Assembly (NCBI RefSeq): GCF_014805625.2
Contig: NW_023998415.1
Location: 19,438,011 to 19,502,010 of the forward strand
DNA length: 64,000 nt
Direction of reading: 5' to 3'
Source of the DNA: Glossina fuscipes
Taxonomy: Eukaryota > Arthropoda > Insecta > Diptera > Glossinidae
A program made the position numbers and the translations under genes. The notes beneath the pieces are model-generated. The model was not told the DNA's origin and ran no database searches. It saw nothing but the letters and a program-made list of their open reading frames with translations. Shown here piece after piece: positions 13,370 to 24,407 of this stretch; position 1 is the stretch's first letter; every line of letters begins with the position of its first letter.

Positions 13370-13620
13370 GTGAACCGATACGGGCTCTAATAGCATTGCT
13401 CCTTGAATCAAAGCACGTCAGCGTGCCAAACTTTATCAAAGTATCTCAAAAATTGTGATCTGTAGATTGAACACAACAACACATGGACAGACAGTAGACC
13501 GACGGACAAGCAAGTTTAGATTATGAATCGACCAACACCATAAGCTCCTCTGAGTGCTACATACGTCCGAACAACCTTAATATAACCTATATAACAAGAA
13601 GTTCTGTAGTTTGTTATAAG
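13370..13620. repeat. Dispersed-repeat-like segment with ACATGGACAGACAG motif
   Basis: The stretch reads through a phrase like CTCAAAAATTGTGATCTGTAGATTGAAC, then ACATGGACAGACAG. Similar phrasing recurs near 44735-44790 (GAAGAATTGCGATCGGTAGCTTGAAC), and the GGACAGACGGACAGAC phrase recurs near 26062. This pattern suggests an old dispersed element. Borders are not defined and no superfamily can be assigned. Confidence 0.4.
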
Positions 13621-13907
13621 CAATTTTTCTGAGTTGACGGCATACCCGCAAATTGGGCTGGATCGCTTTTACTGATATCGGCTCTGATAAATATGTGCTA
13701 TATGTGAGATTCACATTAATTGCCATCGTTTTATCGTGTTAAATGTGCATATATTACCCACATATTTATGCTATTTACTTAAATTCATGGCGAATTAAAG
13801 ATTAACGTTAAAAACCGATAGGAGCACCGAACAATTTGAACCATGGGCAATATCGACCTGCATATAAGAATTTTCATAAAAGAAGCTATATCATACATCT
13901 TTCTCCC

Positions 13908-13908
<1 letters not shown>

Positions 13909-13954
<46 letters not shown>

Positions 13955-13966
13955 CTCTTCCTCTCT
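13909..13966. repeat. (CT)n/(CTTT)n microsatellite
   Basis: Pyrimidine tract of CT dinucleotides passing into CTTT tetranucleotides. Confidence 0.95.
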
Positions 13967-14422
13967 GCCCGTCTTTATTAATCACTTTTGTCTTTTTTTT
14001 TTTTTTTTGATGATGCCATCTGTCAGATATACAAGCCTAACAGAGGCCGTTCGTGAGGTACCCGTACTTTGTTCAATGTGCCCCCACCTCCGTTCCACTG
14101 CGTTGGGAATAGACAAATTGAAAAAAAGTTAAATGTTAAGCGAAAACTTAACGCTTGCTATGAATACATTCTTTATCAAAATGATCTCAATGGCTTGCGA
14201 TCGCATAAGCTATTTAAGTAGAGTCTCCTTATCTTTGCCGTAAAGGTGACAGCTATGAGATAGATATTCGATTCAAATGCAGTATAATCGTTTTCATTAG
14301 TGCCTTTATTTATTTTCTCTTCGAATAGTTTAATAATACTTGCAATTGAATTATTGGTGCTCTGACGAAGTTGTACTGCAGAATAGTAAATTATCGGAAT
14401 ACAATTGAGACAAATTAATGTG

Positions 14423-14922
14423 ATGTCGCAGGCCGGCGTGAATATAGGTTTTGCCAAGTGTTTTATATTCTTTATGGCGGCTGCTATATTGGTAAGTGTG
14501 GATACTGTAGTTTCGTATCTATATATACACACACACACACATGTGCATCCGTACCACACGTTGTAGTGTAAATAAACACCTTATCTCATTATTCAAAGTT
14601 TATGATCAACAACAATAGTAAAATTATAAAAAAAGGAAATTACTTTGATCTCTTCTTTCGAATATCTGCGATAATACCGCTCTATACATATAGATATATA
14701 TAACAATAATTATGTATGTGATGTGATACGAATGAATGTAATATGTAATATTGATTCATTTAATAACAACCGAAACATGTAAAATGTTCTTGTCGTCGTT
14801 CTTTCGCGTTATTATCTTATCAATACGCGAAAAGTCTGTCATTTTATATTAAAATATTGCAACTTTATTTACACAATCTATTTACATTTACCACTTTATT
14901 CTAAGCACATTGCATTGTATTA

Positions 14923-14972
<50 letters not shown>

Positions 14973-16886
14973 TGCGCAAGTATTGAAACAATTGAGTTCT
15001 AAAACTGCATCGTTGCCCTTTTTTCATATACATGTAAATAGATGGGGGGGATTCGAATTAATATATAACAAAGTTTCGTTTAATTCGTTTCAGCTGCAAG
15101 GCTGCGGTTACTTAGCTCTTTCCATATGGGGCATAATGTTGAGGCAATGCACAAATATGTCCGACTCTGCGGACATATCAAGTCAACCGTTTCATTTCAT
15201 TATGAATTTGATTTATTTTTTAAGTAAGTTTTTACTCAATCATTTTTTTTTTTTTTTTTACATATACAATAAATATTTTTACCTAAAAATGCAAAGGATA
15301 CAATAAACATTTTCATATTTGCTCGCATTTTCCGATTTTCCGATTTTCCGATTTTCTGCGTTTCTCCTTTTCTTTTCTTCATATAATTATCAATGAATCG
15401 TGACTTTGCCACCATTCAAAAAAAAAAAAAAAAAAACCCGTTGAATTGCAACTTCTTAGTACAAATTTGCAACCCACGCGATTTCATTAAACGTATAACA
15501 TAATTTATGTGAAAATGCATTTAGTATGAAAAAAGAAAAAATTCATAAATAAATGAAATTTCAGTTAAGCCCTTTCACATTTTTAGGTAATGATATTTTA
15601 TAGCCTTCTGTATATTCATATGAAATAAGTCTGACGTCTTTTCCATAGATAAAGAGTGTGGTTCTCCTAACATCACTTTACCGATAAATCAGGAAACTGT
15701 TACTTTAAATGTTTCTTGGGACGATTCTTTTAAGCTTACTCATCGTACATATATATTTTTATTAACGTACACTGCTATTAGTGCCACTTGGATAATTACT
15801 TCATTACTGGTGATTTCTAGTATATGGGGACCAGTTAGTAAAACCGTAGCGTGGTTTTGTTTTGGGCCTTGGTTTCTCGTCATCGTCGCTGGCAGTATTG
15901 TGGATGCAATAGCTACCGGATATCATGTTAATGATATAATACAGACAGTGGTAAGAAGTGCTATATCCTTATTCGGGCTCGTGGACCCTTTCTTTAATGC
16001 AATTTTTTAACCGATAGTCTGCCGAGAAGACATTTGATTATGTGGGTGCGTCATCAAGTAACGACGATGTAATGAAATTTCTAAAAAGTTATGACGCCTA
16101 CTTCATTACGCCTGCTGTAGTGATGACTTGCATAAGCTCGCGCATCATATTGATTTGGTTGTTAAACATTTTTGGTTCAGCTTTTTGCTTATCACTATCG
16201 CGACTACTCGCGAAACCGGTACGTTCGATCAACATTTCACTGAATTTATGAAAAATAATTAAAATTGATTTCGTTTGAAATAGAATTCTTCTAGCAAAGG
16301 TAGTGTTAGCAGTGGAGCCACCGATAGTACGGCACCTTTACCGCGTTTGCCTATCGTTAGTCAAACGAAACGCGAATATAGCAAAGAGACGCAAACAACT
16401 ATGGCAAAAGATGAACAGCGACATGTACCGCTGAGACTAGCATCGCAACTACAGGAGGATCATCTAATAAAACCTAAACCTTTGCAAGTACAAAATGTTT
16501 ATTCACTTCAAAGAGAACCGTCATTAATTGTTAAGCAGCAAGCTGAGACTGCGCCAAGTGCTCCATTACGCAGAGAACACCCAACCAATGAACAAACGAT
16601 TACGAATCATTCTACTAATGCGAATGCTGATCGGTTAGACTACACCAGCCCGCAGACCCTTCATCAACAGCAATTGTCAACAGAAACTCCTCTTAATTAC
16701 CGTTATATTACTACATCCGAAAACTACCATATGCCAAGTTTAAATCCACGTGTTAGTGAGGAGTTGAGGGGGCAATTACCGTGGTCTTACATTAATACGC
16801 AGCCATCCAATCAAAACAACCCGGCACGTAGAGCCACGTTACAAGCCTATCCCGAGATACCTGTGCCCGACTATGAGAGGCACTGA
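14423..16886 (+). CDS. Multi-pass membrane protein of unknown function
   Basis: Five exons (14423-14491, 15094-15223, 15649-15950, 16018-16218, 16284-16886) join to 434 residues. Every join has GT-AG borders and the phases agree. The first ATG (MSQAGVNIGFAKCF) starts an N-terminal hydrophobic segment crossing the first junction. Further likely membrane segments are FLLTYTAISATWIITSLLVI, VAWFCFGPWFLVIVAGSIVDA and ITPAVVMTCISSRIILIWLL, for four or five passes. An extracellular-type loop with N-glycosylation sequons (PNITLP, LNVSWD) lies between the early segments. The last 200 residues are hydrophilic, low-complexity and rich in Q, S, T and P, likely cytoplasmic. The arrangement resembles uncharacterised insect four-pass proteins, but I cannot name a family. 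Its 3' end faces the prolyl-tRNA synthetase gene 134 bp away. Confidence 0.8.
14924..14967. repeat. (TA)n microsatellite in intron 1 of the membrane-protein gene
   Basis: Uninterrupted run of about 22 TA dinucleotides in the intron between 14492 and 15093. Confidence 0.95.
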
Positions 16887-17020
16887 AGCTATTTAAAACT
16901 AGTCCTGTTATTTTGTGATAGCTTTTTTCTTTTTTTTTCTTTTTTTTTATTAATCTTGTTAACTAACTACACGCAATTACTTAAAAAATAAATAATTTAG
17001 CAAAAGTTTTTTTTTGGCTA
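16887..17020. terminator. Shared convergent 3' region with two poly(A) signals
   Basis: The plus-strand gene has an AATAAA at 16987-16992. The minus-strand gene has its AATAAA as TTTATT at 16946-16951. Each signal lies beyond the other in its own direction, so the two mRNAs should overlap at their 3' ends by several tens of bases. Cleavage positions are inferred from the usual 10-30-nt spacing. Confidence 0.6.
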
Positions 17021-18604
17021 TCAATGGCAACGTTTTCTTAGAGCGATTTTGTGATCTTTGTATTTGTGTATTTCTGTTAACACAGTATCTACATGCAACT
17101 CATGATGATGATTCTTAACTAGAAGCTCAAGAATAGGTGTATTATCCGCGCTTTTTCCACCGGCAACAATTATTAGGGGATAACCCATCCTTTAAAAAAT
17201 GAAATTTGTTGCGAACATTTTACATTACATTTTAAATAGATATAAAATTTACCTTTTTGCCTCCCATAAACGCTTGCCAATAGTTAAATATTTTCTGTCA
17301 TCATGCACAACATCATCACATCCATATATTTCTGTAATTTTTTTACAAATATCCTTTTCTATAACATCACCCAATTCTTGTTCTTTACTTCCGTCTTTAG
17401 GTCCTATCACACATATGTCGTAAGGGGCTAAAAGAGTAGGCCAAACCAATCCTTTCTCGCTTGATAACACTTCCAGAGAAGCTGCCAATACACGACTAAC
17501 ACCCAGCCCATAGCAACCCATTACTAAAGATTTTGGTTTACCATCACAATCCAAGTATGTAGCGTTGAAAGGTTTGGTATATCTGTCTCCTAATAAGAAA
17601 GTATGCGCTACTTCGATGCCCTTCAGTTCTTCCAAATCCGGACTGTGGCATTTCAAGCAGCATTTTGCGTCTCCCTCCGCAAGTTCAACATTGAAGGCGT
17701 AATGGCAACGCTGGCAACGCAACAAACGATCCTCGCCTACCGGGCAAACTATTTGAAATTCCTGGGAACACTTACCTCCCATTATGCCCGTACAAGCGTC
17801 CACTAAATATACACATATATTATTTTACTGCTGCAATCTCTTTCAAATCATGTTCAACCTTTTTCAAATGGCAGCTGGAGCTTTTTAAATAATCCCGCAT
17901 AACTGGATGTGATGATTTTATAACTATTCTGGGCTTCTTCATCGGATCGATCAAAAGAATACAAGTCTTTCATCAGAAACTCCTTAGCACGCACCAAACC
18001 AAATCGAGCTTTTAACTCATCACGAAACTTTGGACCGAGTTGATATAATCTTAGTGGCAATTGTTTATAGGATATTGGCGCTGTTGTTGCCAATATCGAC
18101 GTTATAGCCTCTTCGTGTGTCTAAATAGCAAAATATAAACGGAAATAGCTTACGAAATACATAGGATAATAGATTTTAAATTCTTACAGGACTCAGTAAA
18201 TATTTTTTGTTGTGTCTGTCCTTAACGATGAAAAATTCTTCTATATCGCCATGCAGTCGACCCGACTGTTGCCACAACTCAGTGGGCGTTAATATAGGCA
18301 TGGTTATTTTAGAACTACCAGTCTCAAGCATACATTCGTTCACCAAGTTACACAATTTATCGAGTGAACGTTGCGCTATTGGCATGATATGAAAAAATCC
18401 GTTACCAGCGGCTTTAACTAATCCTAATTCATTCATTAGCTATAATGATACCATAATAATACAATACAATGATATATGGAGAATAAGTCATAGGTTGGTT
18501 CTCTTAGTTACCCTTTGGCTTCTGGATAATGCTTCTATGTGTTTTGGTACTGAATCCTTTGGAATAACTAATTTTGGTATGAATAAACCAGATATTTTCT
18601 GCAT
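17021..18604 (-). CDS. ProRS-m: Prolyl-tRNA synthetase, mitochondrial
   Basis: Five exons on the minus strand (18512-18604, 18188-18439, 17859-18120, 17253-17802, 17021-17189) sum to 441 residues. The enzyme charges tRNA-Pro in mitochondria. Class II features are present in order: a motif 1 region after GNGFFHIMPIA, TPTELWQQSGR, SPTHEEAITS, motif 2 at LGPKFRDELKARFGLVRAKE, motif 3 at GCYGLGVSRVLAA, and a C-terminal anticodon-binding domain with LLAPYDICVIG and MGYPLIIVAGGKSADN. There is no editing-domain insertion, which fits the short bacterial/mitochondrial form. A CxxC-type segment (CQRCHYAF...CLKCHSPDL) lies between motifs 2 and 3. The donor after exon 3 (GTTGAA) is non-consensus but keeps the frame. 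The start at MQKISGLFIPK is the first in-frame ATG; no strong mitochondrial presequence is obvious, so an upstream start is possible. Confidence 0.92.
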
Positions 18605-20509
18605 ACTGATGAAATAATTTAAACATATATTTCTGGACTTAATGATTAAAATACCGGCAAATTATCAGAACGTCCAAATAGCATATGCAGCTAACAAACG
18701 CCGAATACTGATTTGCCAGGGTATCAAAGTTACGAAAATAAGTTTCCCCAAAATCAACGAAGGAATATAACTTCAAAGATACATCAAGTTAAAATGTTGC
18801 GTATTGAAAAATGCTTTTACGCAATAATGCGAATGCACGGAGATCCAAAATTTTTAAGACGAACGTTGATTTCCTCTTCACTTGTTTTAGATATGACTTT
18901 GTCATCGTTATCGCTACTACCATTCACGGTGAACGAATAGAGTGAAGCTAAGAGATAAACATATGCTTGCATTTATTATTATTATTGTTTTATTTTTTTT
19001 TTTGATGTAGGGTATGCATGACATTAGCTAAACAGATATGTGGCGTGTATGTCCAGACTGACAGTAATATATACAACATCCAGGGCTATATGATATAAAA
19101 TAGAAGTGTATAATTCAGAGATTTAAGTCAATAACTAGCAGAGTGTTGTTCACTCAGGCCGATTGGAACAAAGTCGGACTAAAACTTTAAAAAGAAGTAA
19201 AAAAACAAAAAATTAATATAAGTATTGACATAATTTAAAAATAACATTGAAGATAATAATGTTGTAGAAATTTATAATTAGAATAATAAAGTATATATTT
19301 TAATAAAGCGTTATTGTGAGCACTGAAGAGACAATTTTTAAAAATGCTCTTTTAGGGACAATTGCATATTTGAACAGTAGCTTTCGCTTTTGGTTTTCGA
19401 TTGGTGGTGCTTCACATATGAACCAGCATTCATCATCGTTCCGTAATTTTCATTTGTTTTGCTTCTCGTATGCACGACAACCGTTAAATACACTCCTTTA
19501 TATCTGTCAAAGTCGACGAGAGAAAAATGACTCACTTTTTAAAAGAATTTGCTGTAGAGGTACATATTTTCACCAAGCCTTACCAGTTTATAAGGCAAAA
19601 AAATAAATAAATTGAAAATTCGCTCGTTTGCGAACTCGCATAAATAAATAAATTTATAAAGTAAAAATAAAAATCTATAAAATGTATTTATAAAATGGAT
19701 CCTTCAGACATATCATATTGTGCTTGATATTGTTTTAAACCTTTCAAACGATGGCTTTTCATTTTTGCATTGGATACTAGGAAATTTCTATTAAGTTTTT
19801 GTTAATTAGTTTAATTTGATGACTAATTACAATTGAATTGGCTTACACTTTATAGCTTTATAGAGGAAAACGGTTATAAATGAAATGAAGCGGAAACTAA
19901 CAAATTTGTAGCGTTTTAATGTGTATTAATTATGTATCGTTTCCCGTTTATTTCTCCTTTAATTAAATTAACTAAATTAAAAGTATTTGTGACTTAAGCG
20001 TTTTTTGTCTTAAACAATTGTAGAACAAGGCAAGAAAGAAGAAAAATTTTTTTATACAACACTGAGAATTTTCATATGTTTATGGGTGATTTGCGGAAGA
20101 AGAAGAAGCTTTTATAAAAAATTGTAATAAATATCAGGTAGAAATTAGAATTTGTCACACAGCGATATATAGGTTACCAGATTTACACCACCGATCATAG
20201 TACTAGGTTGTTATTATATATTGTTTTAATATTATTGTTATTAATAATAGTACGCCCTTTCTTCTCTTTTCAATTGTAAATACCAAACAACGAAATTTAA
20301 TCTCTACATTTTCTTCAAGTTTTTTTGTTTGTAGCTCTCAACGGATATGAACAGTTGCATTTTGAATACTGTTTGCATCGTTCCATTAGCAGAATGGTAG
20401 GATTAATTGGCAGCACGGTGGACATTGTTATTGTAAAACGTTGTTTTATATCCATATCTGAAAAGAGAAGGAAAAACCATGCAAAGGCATTTCGCTATTT
20501 TTTTTTGCA
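18605..20509. other. Intergenic, no gene seen
   Basis: This holds the upstream side of the prolyl-tRNA synthetase gene and that of the snurportin gene. It is AT-rich. Frames at 18713-18940, 19316-19606 and 20325-20576 have no recognisable domain, and their composition matches the non-coding surroundings. The last one overlaps the presumed 5' leader of snurportin, where a TTTGTAG acceptor-like site lies near 20334. Confidence 0.45.
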
Positions 20510-21508
20510 ATGGAATTTTATAAAAAGAATTTTAAGAAAGAAGATCGGCAAGAAATTCGCCGTCTTCAATTACTAAATGAGCAAAAATGTCGTCGCTTGG
20601 AGCAACATGACGAAGGACGTAACTTGCAAATGCAAATACACAAAGTAAAACAACATAAGTGCCCTAAATTTCAGGATGTATATGGAAGTGAAATAAAATT
20701 GCAATTGTCAGAGTGGATGAGAGAAAAACCAAGCGATCTTAGTGATTGGTTTTTAGTGCCTTGTCCGCGTGGCCAACGGTGTTTTGTTGCAGCTAGTGAT
20801 GGCAAAACCAAAATGTATAGTAAATCTGGTCGTTTTTGTTTACAATTTCATAGTGAATTACCAGGCGACGGCACAGATGCTCGCAAGTCGTCTACTATAC
20901 TAGATTGTGTATTCTGTAAAGAACTGGATGTTTTCTATGTTTTGGACGTCATATGCTATGGTTATCAGAGTATGCTAAACTGTGACGCGCAGTTTCGGTT
21001 TTTTTGGCTCCGATCTAAATTTGAAGAAAACGAGCGCAATTTCGGGAAGCGAACCGTGAATAATAAATCGCTTTGTTTGTTAAAACGATACGATATGGCA
21101 CATGATGAAAGGATTGCCACGGTACTGCAGACTTATCCTATTTGGTCGGGTAATAAACCAGAATTAGATGGTTTTCTATTTTATCATAAAGAAGCTAGCT
21201 ACACATGCGGAACAACACCGCTCGTTTGTTGGTTGTTTGCTTTTATGGTGCCCGATATTTTAGAAATCTGTGTGAGCAATGAATACGCGAGACCTAACAA
21301 TTATGCAAATCCTCTTATATACATGGATGAGTTCGACGAAGAAATGGCGCAAAAACGTGGCTACAACTTATATACAAAAAATTTGGAGAAAACAAATTGC
21401 CAAATGGAGATTGAAGATGAACAAGAGCAGAATGTAATAGAGGGAGATGACAATGTATTACGTGAGATAATGCAAACTAAACGTATATATAATAACGTTA
21501 GGCAATAA
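20510..21508 (+). CDS. Snup: Snurportin-1
   Basis: Single-exon frame of 332 residues. Snurportin-1 binds the trimethylguanosine cap of spliceosomal snRNPs and, with importin-beta, carries them into the nucleus. Residues 1-45 are highly charged (EIRRLQLLNEQKCRRLEQHD) and fit a diverged importin-beta-binding helix. The cap-binding fold follows, with DWFLVPCPRGQRCFVA, SKSGRFCLQFHSELPGDG, TILDCVFCKELDVFYVLDV and LDGFLFYHKEASYTCGTTPLVCWL. The C-terminal tail (about 285-332) is acidic. I chose ATG 20510 because no splice acceptor lies immediately upstream and the basic N-terminal helix begins there. The next gene starts 222 bp downstream on the same strand. Confidence 0.88.
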   Translation: MEFYKKNFKKEDRQEIRRLQLLNEQKCRRLEQHDEGRNLQMQIHKVKQHKCPKFQDVYGSEIKLQLSEWMREKPSDLSDWFLVPCPRGQRCFVAASDGKTKMYSKSGRFCLQFHSELPGDGTDARKSSTILDCVFCKELDVFYVLDVICYGYQSMLNCDAQFRFFWLRSKFEENERNFGKRTVNNKSLCLLKRYDMAHDERIATVLQTYPIWSGNKPELDGFLFYHKEASYTCGTTPLVCWLFAFMVPDILEICVSNEYARPNNYANPLIYMDEFDEEMAQKRGYNLYTKNLEKTNCQMEIEDEQEQNVIEGDDNVLREIMQTKRIYNNVRQ

Positions 21509-21730
21509 GGACGAGAACGATTGTTATAATTTTAACCAGTGAGTGTATGCTCTGCATATTTGCTTTGGGAGTAAAGAAACGTAAACAAAATTATGTTAAG
21601 ACTTGCGCATTACACACATTTCTTAAGGATACAAACACTTGAGAAGAAAACCTTAATATTATCGAATATAAGTTGACAAAAAATATATGAAATTTGTTTT
21701 GTTTTCTAAAAATTCAATTTTATATTGGAA

Positions 21731-23560
21731 ATGGTTATTCAAAGAAGTTGGAAAATTCTAAGCGAAAGCGGTTCTACCTCAGCTTCGTCGACAGAAGCTA
21801 ATCGATCTCCTACAGGACTAAATTCCTCGTCCGATGATTCCAATTGTTCAAATCAGACAACTCATTCAATGGTTACAAGCGTAGCTAGTCCTGCAGCTAC
21901 CTGCACAAAAGCCGATGTTCCCTCTGTAGCCATCACTTCAACTTGCTCAATAGCTGATACAATGGTAAAATTTTCCAAGTTTTACTAACTTTGCAACTAA
22001 ATACAATTTCGAATTTTATTAAGAAATTTGTAACAACCCCTCAAATGGCCGAGACTACGCTGCAAAAATTACGGCAACGGTACAACTGCAGCAGTTCTAA
22101 TAGCACTGCAGCTGAGTCTGCTATGCGCTCGCTGGAATTGGTGCGTATAGCAGTACAAAGTTCTTTTGATAAGGAAATTGACGAGTTAATTAAAAAATTT
22201 GTAGAGGTCCGTTCAGATTTATCGTGAATTTATTGCCGACATATATATAAAGGGATTTTACATGTTCTTTTAGAATTATTTTAAACCAGCTTATAAGAAT
22301 ATCAAGGAGAATTTAGGTCAAGGTTCAGTATCTGAAGATGCAGTAAGTATCACGTTGAATCTATGTGCGTTTGTATTCTATTTATTGTATATAGTATTTT
22401 TGTATATTTTAACTGGTAAGAATCAAATTAGATCATATTCGGATGAGTTTTTTGTTTGTTCAATAATTTCGAATGCGTTAATTATTTTAATTATATAGTT
22501 TCAGAAAATGTCGTGCGCTTTGTTGGAAAATGCGAAATCTCAGTACAAAATCTATCGATTTAAACCGCAGAATGCATTAGCGACTGTAAGTCCACAGTTA
22601 TTACCTTATGACAACAATAATTTGCGTATAGCGACTAAACGACCTGCGCCTACGAAACCTGCTGTTGCCGTTATTGAAATGCAGAAAAGATTTTTTCCTG
22701 ATGAGATGATAATACAACAGCTACAACAACAAATAACCAATATTGTACCATCTACATCACAGATCAGCGCTGTACAGAATTCCAACTCCAATAATCAACA
22801 ACAATCAAATTCTAATGGTATCGTACAACAACAAAAACTGATGCCAATGTCTCAGCCAACCAGAAGGCAAATATTCTGGAATACGGCACACATATCAACC
22901 ACCACCAAATTTGTTTTAGACGTTCAAGCTAATCAAGCATTCGGCTTCGGCACAGACGGCAAGGAGCGTTTGGCTAGCAAGCATCCTGAACTAATACGTT
23001 ACTTACCAGATCATGAAGATCGCGATTGGTTGGTATCTCAGCAAATAATACCACAACAGAATCGCAATTCTCGATTTTTATTTTTAATTTACGATGAAGT
23101 CTGCCGTTTGTATCAAACACATGAAATATATCGCAGTAAACCGAACATTGATTTATCGCTAATGATGACCTTTAGCGTGGCCGACTTCATAATACAAAAA
23201 ATGAAAGTTTTCTTTGTCGATTTGAACATTAAAAGTCGGGGCTTGATTATCAATTCATATTCGATGACAGGCACTAATACAATGCAAGGTAACAGTCATT
23301 TGCGAAATGCCCTTCTGCAAGGGACGCAAACAGCAACGACAACTGTGGCGAGTAATCATTTGGCAGATAATTCTACTATGCCGTCAGCTTCTTCAAGCAT
23401 TAGTTCATCAGATTCATCGACCATATCAAAAAGCAAATCCAGCACGTTAAGTTCATCGCATGCTACATTAACGGCTCTTTTAAATAATCCTAACATAAGC
23501 GAGAAAACGCTCGCAACTAATTTAAACACATCGACCCTACTAAACCAATTAAAAAAATAA
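21731..23560 (+). CDS. DNTTIP1-like protein (MiDAC histone deacetylase complex subunit)
   Basis: Four exons (21731-21964, 22024-22206, 22274-22342, 22499-23560) give 515 residues; all introns are phase 0. In vertebrates DNTTIP1 is the dimeric scaffold of the mitotic deacetylase complex with HDAC1/2 and MIDEAS. Residues 1-78 are low-complexity S/T. About 79-162 match the all-helical dimerisation domain (KEIDELIKKFVENYFKPAYKNIKENLG with flanks). About 295-400 match the DNA-binding C-terminal domain (KHPELIRYLPDHEDRDWL and the RFLFLIYDEV stretch). The final 115 residues are a serine/threonine/asparagine tail, which lengthens the protein relative to the vertebrate form. Residues 163-290 are Q/N-rich linker. 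Nuclear location is inferred from the family. Confidence 0.8.
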
Positions 23561-24054
23561 TTTTTCAGTTGTAATTTGAACAAATTCTTAGCCTAAAATG
23601 AGTAATGGTTTTCTCTTTTTAGTTCAAAAACGTATCTGACTAAGGGTAATATATTTAATTATGTATGCCGATGTTTCTTTTAAATTTCTGGACCAAAATG
23701 ACGCAATATACGATTCATTTAATTTAGAAAATTAAATTAGTTTAGCAATTGTAGAGAGTTGAAAAAAATGAATAAATTAAAAAAAAAATAAAGCAATTCT
23801 GGTATTTGAGTTTACTATGTCAAAATTAATTTTTATTTTCAACCCTTTAAAGTCGTCGCACAGTCGGTTCTTCCCTATCAATTTCAATGCACCTAAGTAC
23901 ACTCTGTCTGTAGACTTTGACAAACGTGACAATCTTCGTTTAGAAAGTTGCTTACAATTCTCAATCTTTGCGAACCGTGTTCATAAAAAAGATGTATTAA
24001 TTATATATTTTTTACTAGAAGCAAGGAATTGCACATATATTAATTGAGTCTAGG
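23561..24054. other. 3' UTR / spacer between DNTTIP1-like and CFAP144-like genes
   Basis: AT-rich spacer with an AATAAA at about 23787. The 76-codon frame 23817-24047 has no recognised motif and is probably UTR. Confidence 0.4.
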
Positions 24055-24381
24055 ATGGCTTGTTGTGGCAAGCCGCATATTGAAAGAAAATATCAACCAA
24101 ATTACCGGAGTAAACCGCTTACACCGAAGTTTTACGCTCGCCATGATACCGAAATAAAAGCACAAGAGAATATCCCAATTTATGAAAAGGAATTAACCAG
24201 GCGTTGCAAATACGATCCTCGCAAAGAACATACCGCCCCAATAACGACGAATCAAACCTATGGATGGCTTGAACACTACGCTATACGTTACACAGATGAA
24301 CTGGATAGACCGATATTTAATCGTCATCATATTACGGATCGCGAGATCGCTATTTTAATCAAAGTTAACTTAGACCGCTAA
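24055..24381 (+). CDS. Small CFAP144/FAM183-like axonemal protein (tentative)
   Basis: Intronless frame of 108 residues (MACCGKPHIERKYQP...). The second half has TNQTYGWLEHYAIRYTDELD followed by RPIFNRHHITDREIA. This spacing of a G-W pair, charged residues, then a histidine-rich turn and T-D resembles the C-terminal part of FAM183/CFAP144, small microtubule inner proteins of motile cilia and sperm flagella. If right, expression in flies should be limited to testis and chordotonal neurons. An AATAAA lies at 24402-24407, 21 bp past the stop, consistent with a very compact mRNA. The assignment rests on a recalled family pattern and is tentative; that this is a real gene is better supported. Confidence 0.55.
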   Translation: MACCGKPHIERKYQPNYRSKPLTPKFYARHDTEIKAQENIPIYEKELTRRCKYDPRKEHTAPITTNQTYGWLEHYAIRYTDELDRPIFNRHHITDREIAILIKVNLDR

Positions 24382-24407
24382 GAGAGCGGTTTACTACTAC
24401 TAATAAA

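Larger units (their letters stand above)
9398..14422. other. Gene-poor intergenic region
   Basis: Five kilobases without a supported gene on either strand. Contents include (CT)n at about 11727-11746, A/T homopolymers at 11988-12000, 12152-12172 and 12257-12301, a dispersed-repeat-like segment at about 13370-13620, and a (CT)n/(CTTT)n tract at about 13909-13966. Open frames up to about 100 codons (for example 11311-11622 minus) show no recognisable motif or sensible splice context. Enhancers for neighbouring genes could lie here, but nothing in the sequence identifies them. Confidence 0.5.

Noticed and set aside
14176..14559. 127-codon minus-strand frame
   Set aside because: It is antisense to exon 1 of the membrane-protein gene, starts in a CA microsatellite and has no recognisable domain.
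19316..19606. 96-codon plus-strand frame upstream of snurportin
   Set aside because: No family resemblance, and a competing minus-strand frame of similar quality. Likely chance.
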